In this document: positions 1-13,174 of the stretch, one piece after another
Layout of the letters: every line of letters begins with the position of its first letter
How positions within the stretch are numbered: position 1 is the first letter of the stretch
Origin: Megalobrama amblycephala
Lineage: Eukaryota > Chordata > Actinopteri > Cypriniformes > Xenocyprididae
DNA length: 64,000 nucleotides
Direction: 5' to 3'
Assembly (NCBI RefSeq): GCF_018812025.1
Contig: NC_063044.1
Location: 44,297,330-44,361,329 of the forward strand
Notes under the pieces: model-generated
Told to the model about the DNA's origin: nothing
Database searches by the model: none
What the model saw: the letters and a program-made list of their open reading frames with translations, nothing else
Program-made: the position numbers and the translations under genes

Positions 1-77
1 AGTCATACAGGTTTGGAACAACATGAGGGTGAGCAAATCACGAAGAACTTTCATTGTTGGGTGAACTATCCCTTTAA
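1..77 (+). mobile_element. right end of a TTAA-type MITE cut by the window start
   Basis: It reads GAACAACATGAGGGTGAGC...GGGTGAACTATCCCTTTAA, the terminal sequence of the Angel-like family. Confidence 0.65.
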
Positions 78-2239
78 GCACATATCTTTAAAACACTTCA
101 GACTATTAGAATGCCATTTAAAGGGTTTTGGCCTTATAAAACACATGGATATGGGCAGACTACTTCCTGAAGTCAGGGTGGAGGTCACTTAAGTAAAAGA
201 GGAGGTAAACGTGTCTGAACAATGTCTGAATCACTAAAGTAACTATTTCCCCATTCATCTCAGCCTTGAGTAAAGAGCAGCATGACAGTGATGACCTAAA
301 TGTGACACCTTCTCTCTTTCCGTCCCCAGTTCCTTGGAAACGATTGTCATAATTTCAACACACCCATGAGCAAACTTAAAAGGCTCCTGCAAATGCTGGG
401 AGCAGTTCTACACCGTTTACCATGTTGAGTCCAAAGGAAACAGAGCAAGGTCAGCCTGTCACAGCTGATGGCTCAAGGAAGGAAGCTTGTGTGAATGTGC
501 GCATGAGTTTGTGTTTTTGTAAGAATATGAACTCCACTTTAGATCACTTCCTGATAAAGCCAACAAAGCAAGAACTTTTCTGTGGTGTTTGTTCAACTAC
601 ACACAATTTTTGAGATGAAAACACATATTAAAATCTAAAACATACATATGAGAATATTTTTTAAAAAAAGAAGAAAAAAGAAAAAAAAGAAAATCCAATC
701 CAGCTGTAATAGTCAAGTTATGCAAAGTCATGAAAAGTTAAAAAAATTAAAAAATTACAGTTGGACTTTTTTAGGGGCCAAGTCAGATAACCTACTCAGA
801 CTGTGAAAAGTGTGTTTTAAGAGAGATTAAGTTCACAGGGCCAAAGATGCATTGCAGATATTTGAAGAAACATCCACATATGAAATGAATAGACATTAAA
901 ATGCTCCGTTATCCCCCGGTAATAAACGTGCAGGTTGCAGACAGCCTAAATCTACACCATAACAATATTTCTTAATGCCACAACATCCCTTGCAATATGC
1001 AAATCCAATTTCCAAATGCTTGCTGATGGTCCTGTATCAGCAGAACAAATTCAAGAGGTCTGTTCGGCTGGCTGGGGTCTAATCAGAGGTCACACCTCAT
1101 TTAAGAGAAAATTGGCATGACAAGAGTCAGTCCCTGCAGGGATATAACTTTCCATTAGCCTCAGGGTTGAGGGAGAAGGGAATCCACACTCAACGACTGC
1201 AGGTCACTGAAGGTCTTCCCACAAATTTCTCTGTGACTACTCAAAAAGGCATGCTATCTCTGACTAATATGTAATATATTAAAAAACTAAACAAAAAAAG
1301 AGATATACTGTAAAATAAAAATAGAGAAAAAGATACTTGCAATAACTTAGAGAATACACCGACCTCACAGTGCACTATTCCCATGGCAGAATATTCACTA
1401 AAGTAAATATGATCATCATTAATATGGGAAAATATTTTTGGAACGTTAATCATTGTACATATTACGATCAAAATAGTTAATGAAGAAACTTTCAGTAGCA
1501 TTACTGATAGAACTTTACTCAACTTCTTTTTGGTTGATCTTCTGAATCAGAAGGAATTTTCCCACTAACATTCACAGGGGGAATTCATGAGGCAGGATGG
1601 CAGAAACAGACGAACAGTCACCTGGTAAATGTGTCATTCTGTTCAGCTCATTGTGAAAGCTCATCTCCCTCTCATCCCTACGAGGCACAATCAAGTCATC
1701 CAGCAGTCACTGTTCATGCAATGAATGCTCAAATTGTTCATGAGTAACACATATTTACACCAGAAACTAGTGAGTAAGCCCTTCTTCATCATCTGTTAAA
1801 GGTCATGTATCAGAAGCAAAAGCAAAGCTTTCTTTCCCAAACTCACGAAGAGTGTGACCTGGAATAACTTTTGCAATATCAGAGGTATGACACCAGCTTC
1901 TGGTATTAATACATAAATCAAGGCAACACACAGCCAATTGATCCAATAGTGTCAGAACAAACAATAGATTCTAGTTATTGGTGATTAATTGTTCATAATT
2001 AAAGCATTCCGTTACTTTTAAAGAAATTAAAACAAAATCATGTGTAATTTAATAGATTAATAACATGACACAACATATAACAAACACTACTGTTAAAAAG
2101 TTAGGGGTCTGTATGATTATTAGTCTCTTATGTTCACTGAGGCTGCATGATCAATACAGTAAAACTAATTAATCCCCCCAAAAAATATTATAATTTAAAA
2201 AAAAAGTAGTCCACTAAAAAAAAAGTTTATTTTAATATT
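78..2239. other. septin9 intron sequence without recognised features
   Basis: This lies downstream of septin9 exon 3 on the minus strand. It is AT-rich, with short A-rich runs near 660-690. No exon, repeat boundary or conserved motif was identified, and the expected next septin exon (GTPase P-loop) was not seen. Confidence 0.5.
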
Positions 2240-2590
2240 TTTTATATTATTCCAGTGATGCAAAGCTGAATTTTCAGCATCATTACTCCAGTCTTCAGTG
2301 TCATATGATCCTTCAGAAATAATTCATTATCATTCTAATATGATGATATGCTGATCAAGAAACATTTATTATTATCAATGTTGAAAACAGATGTGCTGCT
2401 TAATATTTTTGTGGAAACATTTTCATTTTTCAGGATTCGTTGATGAATAGAAAGTTCAAAAGAACAGCAACTATTTGAAACAGAAATCTTTTGTAAATTT
2501 ATAAATGTCTTTACTGACACTTTTGATCAATTTATTGCTTGTTGAATAAAAGTATTAATTTCTTAAAAAAAAAAACCTTTTGAACAATAA
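2240..2590 (+). repeat. fragment of the ACTACCGTTC fold-back family
   Basis: TCCAGTGATGCAAAGCTGAA and the following 300 bases match the inner part of the complete copies at 3008-3937 and 52577-53511, with more decay. Neither end is preserved. Confidence 0.6.
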
Positions 2591-3007
2591 TTTCCCATAT
2601 AAAATTTTACAAATATAAAAATATGTTCTACTGCTGTCTTTTTAATGGTCTTCTCTTAAAGTTTGCACACAAGTGTGATGTGATATATTAGATATGGAGC
2701 TAAGTTAATTAAACACAAAAAAAGAGCAAATGCTAAACTTAGCTCTCGCTAAACATCCCCCACTTTGTAAATTACAAAACTGACATGTAAATTACAAAAT
2801 TAAAGTTATAATGGTCAAATTCTGTAAAATAATTTTTTTTTTTTTTAAACTAAAGTGTTTTTTAAAAATGAATATCCTGAATCAATGCATGATGTTTTAC
2901 GATTCATATCACAATTGCATCATATTAAATGAACTGCATCGCATCACTAAACTGCATCATCATATTTACATCATTTCACTTTAAATTTTTTAAAACTGAA
3001 GTATATA

Positions 3008-3937
3008 CACTACCGCTCAAAAGTTTGGGATTTTTAAGATTTTTAATGTTTTTAAAAGATGTTGGTGCACCAAGGGTGCATTTACTTAATTAAAAATACA
3101 GTAAAAAACAGTAATATTGTGAAATAATATTACAATTTAAAAAAAACTGTTTTCTATTTGAATATATTTCACAAAGTAATTTATTCCTGTGATGCAAAGC
3201 TGATTTTTCATCATCATTACTCCAGTCTTCAGTGTCACATGATCCTTCAGAAATCATTCTAATATGCTGACCTGCTGCTCAAGAAACATTTAATGTGTAC
3301 AATTGTGCAAAATATTTGTGTACCATATTTTTTTTCAGGATTATTTGATGAATAGAAAGTTCAAAAGAACAGTGTTTATCTGAAATCTAATCTTTTGTAA
3401 CATTATAAATGTCTTTACAGCCACTTTTGATTGATTTAATGCATCCTTGCTGAATAAAAGTATTCATTTCTTTAATTTCTTTTCAAAAAAATAAAAATAA
3501 AAATTCTTACTGACCCCAAACTTTTGAACGGTAGTGTATAATGCTACAGAAGCTTTGTATTTCAGATAAATGCTGTTCTTTTGAACTTTCTATTCATCAA
3601 GGAATCCTGAAAAAAAAAGTACACAACTGTTTTCAACATTGAAAATAATAAATATTTCTTGGGGAACTAATCATCATATCAGAATTATTTCTGAAGGAAC
3701 ATGTGACACTGAAGACTGGAGTAATGATGCTGAAAATTCAGCTTTGCCAACACGAGAATAAATTACTATGTAAAATATATTCAAATAGAAAACAGTTATT
3801 TTAAATTGTAATAATTTTTCACAATATTACTGTTTTTATTGTATTTTTAATTAAATAAATTAAGCCTTGGTGAGCAGACGAAACTTCTTTTAAAAACATT
3901 AAAAATCTTACCGATCCCAAACTTTTGAGTGGTAGTG
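3008..3937. mobile_element. complete 0.93-kb fold-back element (ACTACCGTTC family), copy 1
   Basis: It begins CACTACCGCTCAAAAGTTTG and ends with the reverse complement (CAAACTTTTGAGTGGTAGTG), flanked by TATA on both sides. Both arms carry the GATGCAAAGCTGA and CACATGATCCTTCAGAAAT blocks in opposite orientation, with a junction near 3540. Non-coding; a non-autonomous DNA transposon of uncertain superfamily. Confidence 0.75.
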
Positions 3938-4690
3938 TATATATTTTTTAATTTGTAAAAAATAAAATAAATTAAATAAAATAAACCTCATCTAGACACT
4001 TAACAGAGACTCATTTGGCCTGCCTGGCACTTAGTGCTTTATCTCTCTCTGCCTCTCCTTATCTGGGCTGTGTTAGCAGGGCTCTGCTCACTACATCCAC
4101 ATTGAGGCTGTGCAGGAACACTAATTAAACCCAAATGTGCCGCATGCTTCCTGGATCACATCCTGAAAAGCTTTTCCATCTCTTTCAGTGTTTCTGTCCT
4201 ATTTTACACTCAAAAACACAAGAGAAGTACAATTGGGCTGGGGGAAAAGACACTAACACCCACAAAAACATTGTGTCTAAAGCATACGCTTGCTTTTCGA
4301 TGCAGTCAATGGACCAATTCTAAGTAAACACCAGATGAAACAAACCAGTCATGTTGTCTACAATGTTTACGACACAGTCTTCATTGTAAAAGCTGAAATT
4401 TGGTGTCTATTTTTATGCAGCACATTCTGTGAACTCCAGATCTGGACAGTCACACCCACCAGCTGCATGCATGCGTCTCAAACCAACAAGCCCCTTAGCT
4501 AGAGTGCAAGGCCCTGTTCTCACAATCTGACCCACAACAATTGTCCCAGAGGGGGGAGGAAAGTCATTAGAGACTTATTTATCTTTCATATGCAAATATA
4601 GAATCTGATGAGGGTACATCTTGGACCAATAACACCAATAAGGAACAGATCTTTAGCAAGGGAATCACTTGGTAACAGATAGAAAAACAA
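3938..4690. other. intron sequence without recognised features
   Basis: Mixed AT-rich DNA. Short open frames at 4135-4502 have no recognisable product. Confidence 0.4.
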
Positions 4691-5142
4691 GGTACAGTTC
4701 ACCCCAAAATAAAAATTCTGCCATCACATACTTATCATAATGTCGTTCCAAACGTCATTCCAAACCCAGAAGACTTTCAGACTTTGTCTTCAAAACACAA
4801 ATGAAGAAATGTTTAGTGAAACCTGAGAAATTTCTGTCCCTCCATTGAAAGTCCATTCCACCAAAACTAAAACGCTTCAAAAACGGAAAGTCAATCTTGC
4901 TTGCTTGATGTGCGAGAACCAGCAAGCTTTGTTCTTCCACGTCAACCATGTACGGTTGAGTTTCTATTCCATTGATCGTATTTGATGTGCTTGATGTATT
5001 TATATTTGAGTAAAAGCCTAAATTAAATCTGTCCATCATATAAAGTCATCACGTCTCTTGGATTAAGCTGCGTCTTATAGGTTTGGAACAACATTAGAGG
5101 ATGAGTAACTGATGACAGAATTTTCATTACCATCTCTTTAAC
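4691..5142. mobile_element. TTAA-type fold-back MITE
   Basis: The left end GTACAGTTCACCCC and the right end GATGACAGAATTTTCATTAC...CTCTTTAA are inverted family termini; the inner portion is about 450 bp. The left TTAA is degraded. Confidence 0.65.
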
Positions 5143-6555
5143 CTTGAGAACAATATAGAAAGTTAATGACAAGTCCAAGAAAGCAGAAGGCTGAGAAAAA
5201 CTATTGTTTCTGTGTCCAAGATTTACATAAATGCTTCTTTATTTGGTGCTTTACAGCTTCACTAACCTTCTCCTAGATTGGCTCAATGCACAGTTTTTAG
5301 TCATGACTATGGAATATGGTTTCTAAGCCAGTGTTACACTCAGAATAACTAATATAGACCCCAGAAAAAAAGGTCTTTCCAGTACAAAGAGTGCAAAAAT
5401 AGCCATTGCTAGGGTTACGTTTGACTTTAAAACAGCAACACCAAATTTTGATCACATTAACAGCCATCCTGTCTATGTGAGTGTAGAGAGAGTAGATATG
5501 ATTATATGGAAAGTTTTCATATTTCTTTTTTACTGCCTAAAAGGAATCTTGATAATCTTAGTGTTGATCCAGTTCTAAAACAATGCATCAGATCAGTTGA
5601 TCTCACTTTATGATACAACTCCAACATTCTTTCCTATGAGGAGTTTCTGTTTTTCCCATTAGCATATGCTGGATTCTGTGTGATTTGATCACTGCTCAAC
5701 CTGAAGAGTGCTTAGGAAGAAGACGTTCTCATGGGCGCCTGCTTCTCAAAACACAAACCTTTGGCACACCTCGATTCCAATACAACTGACTGTGGATACA
5801 GTCGATGAAAGGAAATCTGGGATTTAAAATCTAATAAACACATAAAAATAGGGGTGTGGGACATTGTCCACAATAATATCATAATTGTTGTTTTAACAAC
5901 GTGTGAGATGACATAATCGAGTATGTCACTCACTTCGCCAAAACTGAACAAAAACTGCATAAAGATGACACATAGATTTAATAAGGACAGAAAAACAGTC
6001 ACCTTAGGCCTGGGACACACAAAACTATTTTCAAATCTTAACAGACCACAGACATAATGACAGTTTCAACCGATTTTTAGCATTATAATCCTCTGAATGC
6101 ACACACTAGATAATTCGACCAGACTGCGACAGACCTGTTGATTGCAGGAACGATTTCATAGTGACACAAGATCTCATGGAGACTCGCGAGATCAAACGTG
6201 ACTTGAGAAGAAAAAAAAAAAAAAGAGGAGGACAATCGACGTTGTCAAGCAGGCTCTCCTGCCTTCACGTTCTGCTTTACAATGAAAAACAAAATAGAAA
6301 AAAAAAAGGGAATATGGGTAATCTCTCTTTCTCAATTCTCCACTTTCGTGGCATGTTTGTGGCTGCCAAGTTTCAGCTATAGAAACATGCAACATCCGGT
6401 AGGTGACACTTGCTCAGTCTCATTGGCTATCACGGGTACCGCATCAGAGGCAGCCCGATCAAGAGTCGTAAATATCAAACATGTTTAATATTTACAATTT
6501 GAGAGGGGGGAAGCTCCATCTCAATCAGGAGCAGTTGAAAAAAAACTACAACTCC
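5143..6555. other. intron sequence with few recognisable signals
   Basis: Contains A-rich runs (6206-6223, 6297-6308). A segment near 6004-6140 (GGCCTGGGACACACAAAAC) recalls the GTTCACAC-type fold-back ends seen at 40-42 and 49.7 kb, but no matching right end was found. Confidence 0.35.
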
Positions 6556-6953
6556 CAGGTGAAAAAAAAATGACACCACATTTCAATAATGTACTTAAAG
6601 TGCACTAATTTTGTACTTAATATACTAACAATTCTACTTTAGTACTTCTTAATATAATCTTAAGAACATCTAAGTGTACTCAACTGTGCTATTTTGAGAC
6701 ACCATGAATTATGAACTAAAAAGTGCTTTTAATATACTATACAGAGATAGTAGATTATATAAAAATATACTAAAAGCACATTTAAGTTCATATTTCATGC
6801 CTTCTCAAAATAGCACAGTTGAGTACATTTAGATGTTCTTAAGATTATATTAAAGTACTAAAGAAGAATTTTTAGTATATTAAGTACAAAATTAGTGCAT
6901 GAAAATAGAGCACTTGAAGTACATTACAGAAATGTATTTATTTTTCACCTGGG
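6556..6953. mobile_element. AT-rich palindromic MITE
   Basis: The ends CCAGGTGAAAAA and TTTTTCACCTGG are inverted. The arms pair almost throughout (for example GTACTTAATATACTAA with TTAGTATATTAAGTAC), around a centre near 6745. It has no coding capacity. Confidence 0.7.
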
Positions 6954-7032
6954 AATAGAGGATTTTTTTGGACAACAAAATCGTTTGCGACAAGACTCAA
7001 ATCAGGCCACGCATCGGGGGTGCAAATCGGGC

Positions 7033-7985
7033 TTAAAGGATTAGTTCACTTTCAAATGAAAATTATCCCATGATTTACTCACCCTCAAGCCATCCTAGGT
7101 GTAAATGACTTTCTTCTTTCTGATGAACACAATTGGAGAAACATTAATAAATATCCTGACGCATCCGAGCTTTATAGTGGCAGTGAACAGGGGTCACGAT
7201 TATGAGCTGAAGAAAGTGCATCCATCCACATCCATCCATCATAAACATGTACTCCACATGGCTGCAGGGTGTTAATAAAGGTCTTCTGAAGCAAAGCGAT
7301 GCATTTGTGTAAGACAAATATCCATATTTAACAAGTTATGAAGTAAAATATCTAGCTTCCGCCAGACCGCTTTCCCTATTCAACTTACGAAGAAAGAGTA
7401 AAACTTTCGCAGTTCAAAAAGCTTACACTAAGTCCTACACCTTCCCTATTCAGCTTACGGAAAAAGTGTAACTGACATGACGCCAGTTTACACTTTCTTC
7501 GTATCTTGAATAGAGGGTATGCATTGACGTCACTTTCCCGCCGGAATGCACTCCCTCACCTGGACTGAGTGGCAAAAGAGCTGCTGCATGACTGGATTTA
7601 ATAGGGGAAACTGAGAAAACACGAGTAAAACAAACAATTACACTAAAGGCTGGGCTCGAAAGTGTTCCTTACAACTTGTCAAATAAACCTAATCCATGGA
7701 TATTGGCATGCAGCCAATATCCGAAGGCAATTCATCTGCGATATGAACGCGATATTGCGTGGCTTGTCAGTGATCTACGGCTCTGTCTATTAAATGCCAC
7801 TCCATTTGAAAGCAGGTGATGGCGATTTAGCGGTAATCAGGGAACCGGCTTTACTGACGAAATGCGCGTGACAATCTCATGCGATATATCGTGCAGCCCT
7901 GTTGTACAGTCAGTCGCAAAGCCCGTTTTGGATGTGTTTTGTGTGTATTTCTAATTGTTCTTTTGAAAGTGAACTAATTCTTTAA
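7033..7985. mobile_element. TTAA-flanked fold-back element (GGATTAGTTCACTTTC family)
   Basis: TTAAAGGATTAGTTCACTTT at the left is mirrored by AAAGTGAACTAATTCTTTAA at the right. The inner part near 7588-7915 shares a long segment with 39257-39945, so it is a composite. Confidence 0.65.
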
Positions 7986-8629
7986 AATCTTCAAGTTTGT
8001 GGCCAGCCTTATAAAAGGTAAAAATGCCCTCCCAAAAATAAATTTAATGGAAAAGTTACTTTCTGTCTCTACATTGAACTAACCACCACATGGAAAATGA
8101 AGAATATGAAAAGCAGCCAAGGTACAAACAAAAACGCACTCTGTGGTCAAATTATCATTTTTGACAAAATACCAAAAAATACTGTGATTAATTGCACTAA
8201 TTTAACTGCACAAATTTAGTGCAGCAAAAGGCGTGGGGTAGGGTTAGGGGTTAGCTGCTGTAGTAGCATTGTGTACCTTTCCGCACATCCATTACAACCT
8301 GCAGCTATTCCTGTCTCACCATGTGAACTACTTTTTACAGACGGTCAATGTTCTTGCTAAAACTGAAGCACACAGTGAAAAACAGTGCTAAAATATCACT
8401 TTTTGCTCAAATTACTATGCTGATTACATCATTTGTAATGAAAAATTGTATTTAACTAGAAAAGAGCAAAATAGTTTTACTCAGACCTATGAACCCACTC
8501 TGTAGAGCATATGAAACTGCCTCAGCAGCAGGCACTCTAAGTGCACTTAACAGTGTAAACATCAGATCCAGATCATGTAGGCATCTAGCCAGACAGCAAT
8601 TTAGGAATGAAAAATCACATGCGACTTAC
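7986..8629. other. septin9: septin9 intron, first part after exon 3
   Basis: This starts at the exon 3 donor (8629) and is plain AT-rich intron. Nothing else is recognised. Confidence 0.5.
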
Positions 8630-9310
8630 TCTCTAGAGGCCTTGCGGGGGCTTCGTGTACTGATGGAGGGGTTTTGTATTCATTGAAGGTAGGAGTGATG
8701 CTGGCTGCTGAGGTGAAGCTGTTCTCCGACTCCCTCGCAGGAGACGGTGTGTCCAGCTGTCTGTTAATGTGCATCTCAGCCCGTCTAGATGGAGCTGAGA
8801 TCTCAAGAGGGCTGGGAGGCTCTGCTCGCTTCTGGGACAGCTCGGGAATCCGGGACGTAGATACTGGCGGGTCGGCTCTCCTAGGAGGTGTTGGAGGTTC
8901 TTGGGGTCTGCTGTGGTTACCCTCAGCCCTTCTGTGAACTGGCACATCTGTGGCTTTACTCTGGAGCGAGACCTCGGGTCTCTTTAAGCCGAAGCGGGCG
9001 ATACCGGGACTGGGTGAGCTGTCCACCTGCTTCGAGGATATGTCGATGGAGATCTCCGTCCTGCGTGACCCAGCGTCTTGGATGCGGCCCCCTGATAACT
9101 CCATGCGGCGCAGGCTGGACTTTGGAGAGCGCTGGTTGGAGGACGAATCTGAAGCGTGCCTGGAGGTGGATTCGGAGTTGAGGGATCTCGAGTCGTAGAA
9201 GCGGCTGCTTGCAGAAGAGGTGGAGGAGCGCAGAGGGTTGGTTGTTCTACGGGAAATAGGGGAAGGGTTTGTGGATGTATCCTCCTCCACTTCAAATGAC
9301 CTCTTAAGTG
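8630..9310 (-). CDS. septin9: septin-9 coding exon 3 (microtubule-binding N-terminal region)
   Basis: The exon runs from the acceptor TATTTGTTCACAG at 9311 to the donor GAGA|GTAAGTCG at 8629. Its 681 bases are phase 1 at both ends and open throughout. The product is a disordered, basic, Ser/Pro-rich region starting ALKRSFEVEE. Blocks shared with human SEPT9 include QRSPKSSLRRMELSG, SRRTEISIDISSKQV and ARFGLKRPEV. About eight copies of a [KR]R-x-[ED]-like motif recur (KRSFE, RRMEL, RRTEI, KRPEV, RRAEG, RRADP, KRAEP, RRAEM); in human septin-9 such repeats bind microtubules. Both first exons (58.4 and 44.9 kb) splice to it. The following GTPase exons were not seen in positions 1-8629 and should lie to the left. 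Shadow frames on both strands here are not genes. Confidence 0.92.
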
Positions 9311-12077
9311 CTGTGAACAAATATAAACAAATATGTGCATAAAAACCAGCAACTTTCAAAAATTAAAACAGAAAACCTACTTAAAATAGATAACTAAATA
9401 CATTATTTACACTTAAACTAATTATTTTTAGTATGTTTAGGTAGAATTTATACTAACTTAAACCTAAAACTGAATCATATTTTAAAAAAGAGCATAAGAG
9501 TTGCCTTATTAAAAAAATATAGCCAATAGGGCTAAATAAAAAAAATAAAAGATGCCAGACTGATATAATCGTCAGTCAATCATTCTGAGTGCACTGGTAG
9601 AAAAAGAAACCTTTTTACTGGTTAAAAATGTAAACAAAGTTCGCACGGTCACACTCATCTCCATAACAAATGTAACAAGACGCTGAAACAAAGGTTTCTT
9701 TTGCGCTGGAGGGGAAATAAACCTAAGGAGTACTTGTCTGCTTGATATAAGCACAATTTTTGGATTTATGTATTTTAAAATACCTGATTTCACACGTTTA
9801 AAATGTTTCGTAAACATATCTGCAGCTTGAGAGCGCTCGCGCCTAAAAGAACACAGCCTTCACCTGACGCAAGCGCAATTATCACCTGACCTAAAGCGCG
9901 ATATCCGATTCTTGAACGAATCGTGCTTTTGAGTCAATGAATCGGTTGAACTGGCTCACAAAGGTTTGTTCATTGAATCGGTCCGAGCGGGAGCCAAAAA
10001 CCGAGCCATTAAACAGAGAAAACGCCACTTTCATTAGCTCTGACTTGTGATGATGAGCGAGCTGACAAGATTAGGACTGAACCGAGGATTTGACTGAGGT
10101 AAGTTAATTTAACAGAATAGCAGAAATATTACAGATTTAAGAAATTTAAGAATCATTATTTAATATATATTTACGACTTAATTTGATGACAGCGCAATGC
10201 ATATCATTTAAATGTTCAAAACATTTTCAGCCAAGAGATGTAAAGGAATTTTAATACTGTTTGCAAACACTGTCTTTAGATTTATAATGACTCTGTTTTA
10301 AGAACTGATATTTCAAACTGTACTGCGTGTAGGCCTAGGTATTCATACAACGAAACTGAAGAAAAAAAACCGTAATAAACAGCAATATATATCCTACCTA
10401 CTTGTTTACACGAGCGTTCAGAAACCATGAGGGACGTAATTACGCAATGACGTAAAATAACTAACGTTACTGAATCAATTTTTTTAACGGCTCTTTGAAA
10501 TGAACTGTTTGAAAGAGTCTACTCGCGAAAACGAGTCATCTGCCGTTTCCTTCATTTATTCGGTGAATCATATTTCAAATTGTATCATTTTAAAGTTAAA
10601 CGTTGCCTAGATTAGTATATCTGATCTCTGCTCTATATTTTTCGGCTATTAGGCTACACAATTTATTTGTCCCACTGTTTCAACATCATGATATTCAAAA
10701 AAAAGAGTATGAAAATACTGATATTCTATAAGTACATCAATGCAATATAGGATTATTAAACTATGATATATTTTCGTGGCCAGACATCTTGTTTTTAATA
10801 TTTAGAAACAGTGGACTTTCTTTACTTGTCTTCTTGAATTCCTTGCACTTAGAAAGCAGTAGGAGTGTATTTTTTTTTGTTGTTGTTGTTGTTGTTGTTG
10901 TTGTTTGTTTTGTTTACAATTATGAGGTAATTTTAGGTCAATATGGTGTCTGTAGAGGAGCAAAACCTATAAAAACTCAAATAAGAATACAATATAATGA
11001 AAGAAATGTCACATTCTTAGAGCTAAAAGCTAAATGTATAAATTGTTATATAATTGATAGAAAATAATTCGCCATAATATTTTTTGCCATTACATATGGC
11101 GCATCAGGGGCATTTTTGTAACTTTCGGCATTTTTGTCCTAAGCCCTGGTTAATTTCTTACACTACAGGGAGATTGCTGGCATTGCATCAAGACAAAAAA
11201 GTTTTCCTCCATAGCTAAGAGTGCAAACATTAATGAGTTTTTGAAACTAGAGCTGGAGAGCCTCAAGATTAGATTTTTCAATTATGTGCAGTGTGGTGCT
11301 TGACAGAAACAGACACACAATGGCATCCTTGGTCACTCAGGACATTTGTCTGTACTAATCCCCAGGAAATTTCTAGACACTCGAGTCATGCACAGACACA
11401 GCAGTCAAAGTAATGGCCAACAGCAGCGCTTTGCCTTTAATTTCTGAGCAGGTGGTTGCTATCCCATCCAGTTGGTCTGTACAAACATTACCCACACATC
11501 CCTCTGTGTCTTCTGTAGAATGGCATGGCTGCTTGTCTCTGCTGTTTTGTTAATAAAATCCCTTCATTTTCATGCTGGTTCTGGCAATTTAATGGACGTG
11601 TGTAACATATTACCAAGTGCCTCATTTTAGCACATGATTTTGAAGCTCAGCGACTATTTCATGACTGAAACGACTGAAACAGCAGTTTGGCCTAGTAAGA
11701 TTTGGAACATTAGCCAAAATAAACAGTATAATCTATTTACTTTGACCTTTTGTTGCAATCTCTCTGAAGCTACTCTGAAATCAAAGTTTAGCAAGTTTTG
11801 TTTTTCTGGAGTCAATGAACGCTGGTTAGATGCAAAGGGCCTTTGCAATTCTTGCTTTTTTGTCATACAAACTTCAAGGCATCAAATTCAAAGCTGGATC
11901 TAAGTTCAGTGTGGGAGAGGATCAGTGTTTGAAGTACTATTGGCAGCCATATTCATGAGAAAAACACGATTGCTGTTTGTGCACAATCAGATATGAAGGC
12001 ATGGGACAAAATATGAATATCTTAGGCATATCTTAGGCAAAAGGTGGCTAATTCTATTCTCAAATCATCTTGAAAAC
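9311..12077. other. intron stretch upstream of septin9 exon 3
   Basis: Contains the exon 3 acceptor, a GC-richer block at 9830-10110 with repeated GAATCG motifs (GAACGAATCGTG, AATGAATCGGTT) that looks like decayed repeat DNA, a related block at 10440-10570, and a (GTT)n microsatellite at about 10878-10905. No exon recognised. Confidence 0.4.
10878..10905. repeat. (GTT)n microsatellite
   Basis: About nine tandem GTT units. Confidence 0.9.
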
Positions 12078-13037
12078 TTAAAGGTAGGTTAGGCGATTTT
12101 TTTTTTTTATAAACACTTTTTGTTATACTGGTTTGAACTCTCTTCACATCCTGATCGCAATCAATAATAGAAGTGGTCTATATATGAAGAGTTTCGTTGC
12201 AAAACGAGATAACTCCGTTTTTAACATTTTTGTCAAAACATGTTTATTATTATGTTATCATGTTATTATTTTGTTTTATGGTGCTACTTAGCTGTATTTT
12301 TTAAGTTATGAAGGTTTAAATCAAAACAAACCAACTGCAGTTGAATTGATATTAATTGGAATGCACACTCAAAAAACAAGATTTTTGAAAAAATAAAAAA
12401 ACGGAGTTATCTCGTTTTGCAACGAAACTTTTCATATATTTAAAAATGTACATATGTCTTCTGTGGAAGTCTCAGGACAAAAAATGTTCGTCCAATCATT
12501 GCATTAGGTCCAAATGCAATTGTACAATGCCCTGTCAACATATGTATTTCCATACCTCTGTGCACCTGCTTGCACAGACATCAGACGTCATCAGCATATT
12601 GTAGACAGATGTAAACAAACAGCAGCCACCTGAACCAAAACAATGAGATTATGCTGCGTTCACACCATGTCTTAACCATAATTACGAGATGGCAACCCGT
12701 GACTTTCTACCCAGAGCTGATCCCATCTTCAGACACGGATTTATGCATTTCTATGTCAACACTATCAACGCCGAAATGAATCTGCAGCAGTCAGGTGGTA
12801 CAAGTAAGAGCTCTGCAAATTGTTTATGTTCGTTATTATTGTAATGTTATGTGCTTTGAGACATGAGGTCATTTAACTTTTTTTTCTTGTTTTGTGATGC
12901 TTTGCAGACTCTGCTGTGTGTGTTCATGTGTTTTGGAGGAGGCGCGGCTTTGGAGACGCTCTAAAGGGAGGGTAGGATCTTACGCTTTCAAAGCTCACTT
13001 GCTATTGGCCGTTCCGAAATTGCCTACCCTACCTTCA
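12078..13037. mobile_element. TTAA-type fold-back element with terminal AAGGTAGGTTAGGCGATTT
   Basis: TTAAAGGTAGGTTAGGCGATT at the left pairs with AATTGCCTACCCTACCTTCAA at the right; the right TTAA has decayed. A second MITE lies inside it at 12179-12440. Confidence 0.55.
12179..12440. mobile_element. nested MITE with about 45-bp inverted ends
   Basis: TATATGAAGAGTTTCGTTGC continuing AAAACGAGATAACTCCGTTT is mirrored by AAACGGAGTTATCTCGTTTT continuing GCAACGAAACTTTTCATATA. The interior is AT-rich and non-coding. Confidence 0.7.
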
Positions 13038-13174
13038 AACATCCAACAGACTTATTAGGCACAGGATGCACAGCAGTGTTGTTATTTTTAACTAAAAAAA
13101 ACATTAAAAATAATTTCATTAATTGAAATTAAGCTGAAATAAAATAAAATATTAATATTATATGTATTTTGAAC

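Noticed and set aside
1..8629. Search for the next septin9 exon (P-loop GxxxxGKS/T of the GTPase domain)
   Set aside because: No minus-strand segment with this motif was seen, so the exon is assumed to lie outside the window.
8633..9352. Other frames on both strands over septin9 exon 3
   Set aside because: The septin-9 frame has family matches and correct splice phases; the others do not.
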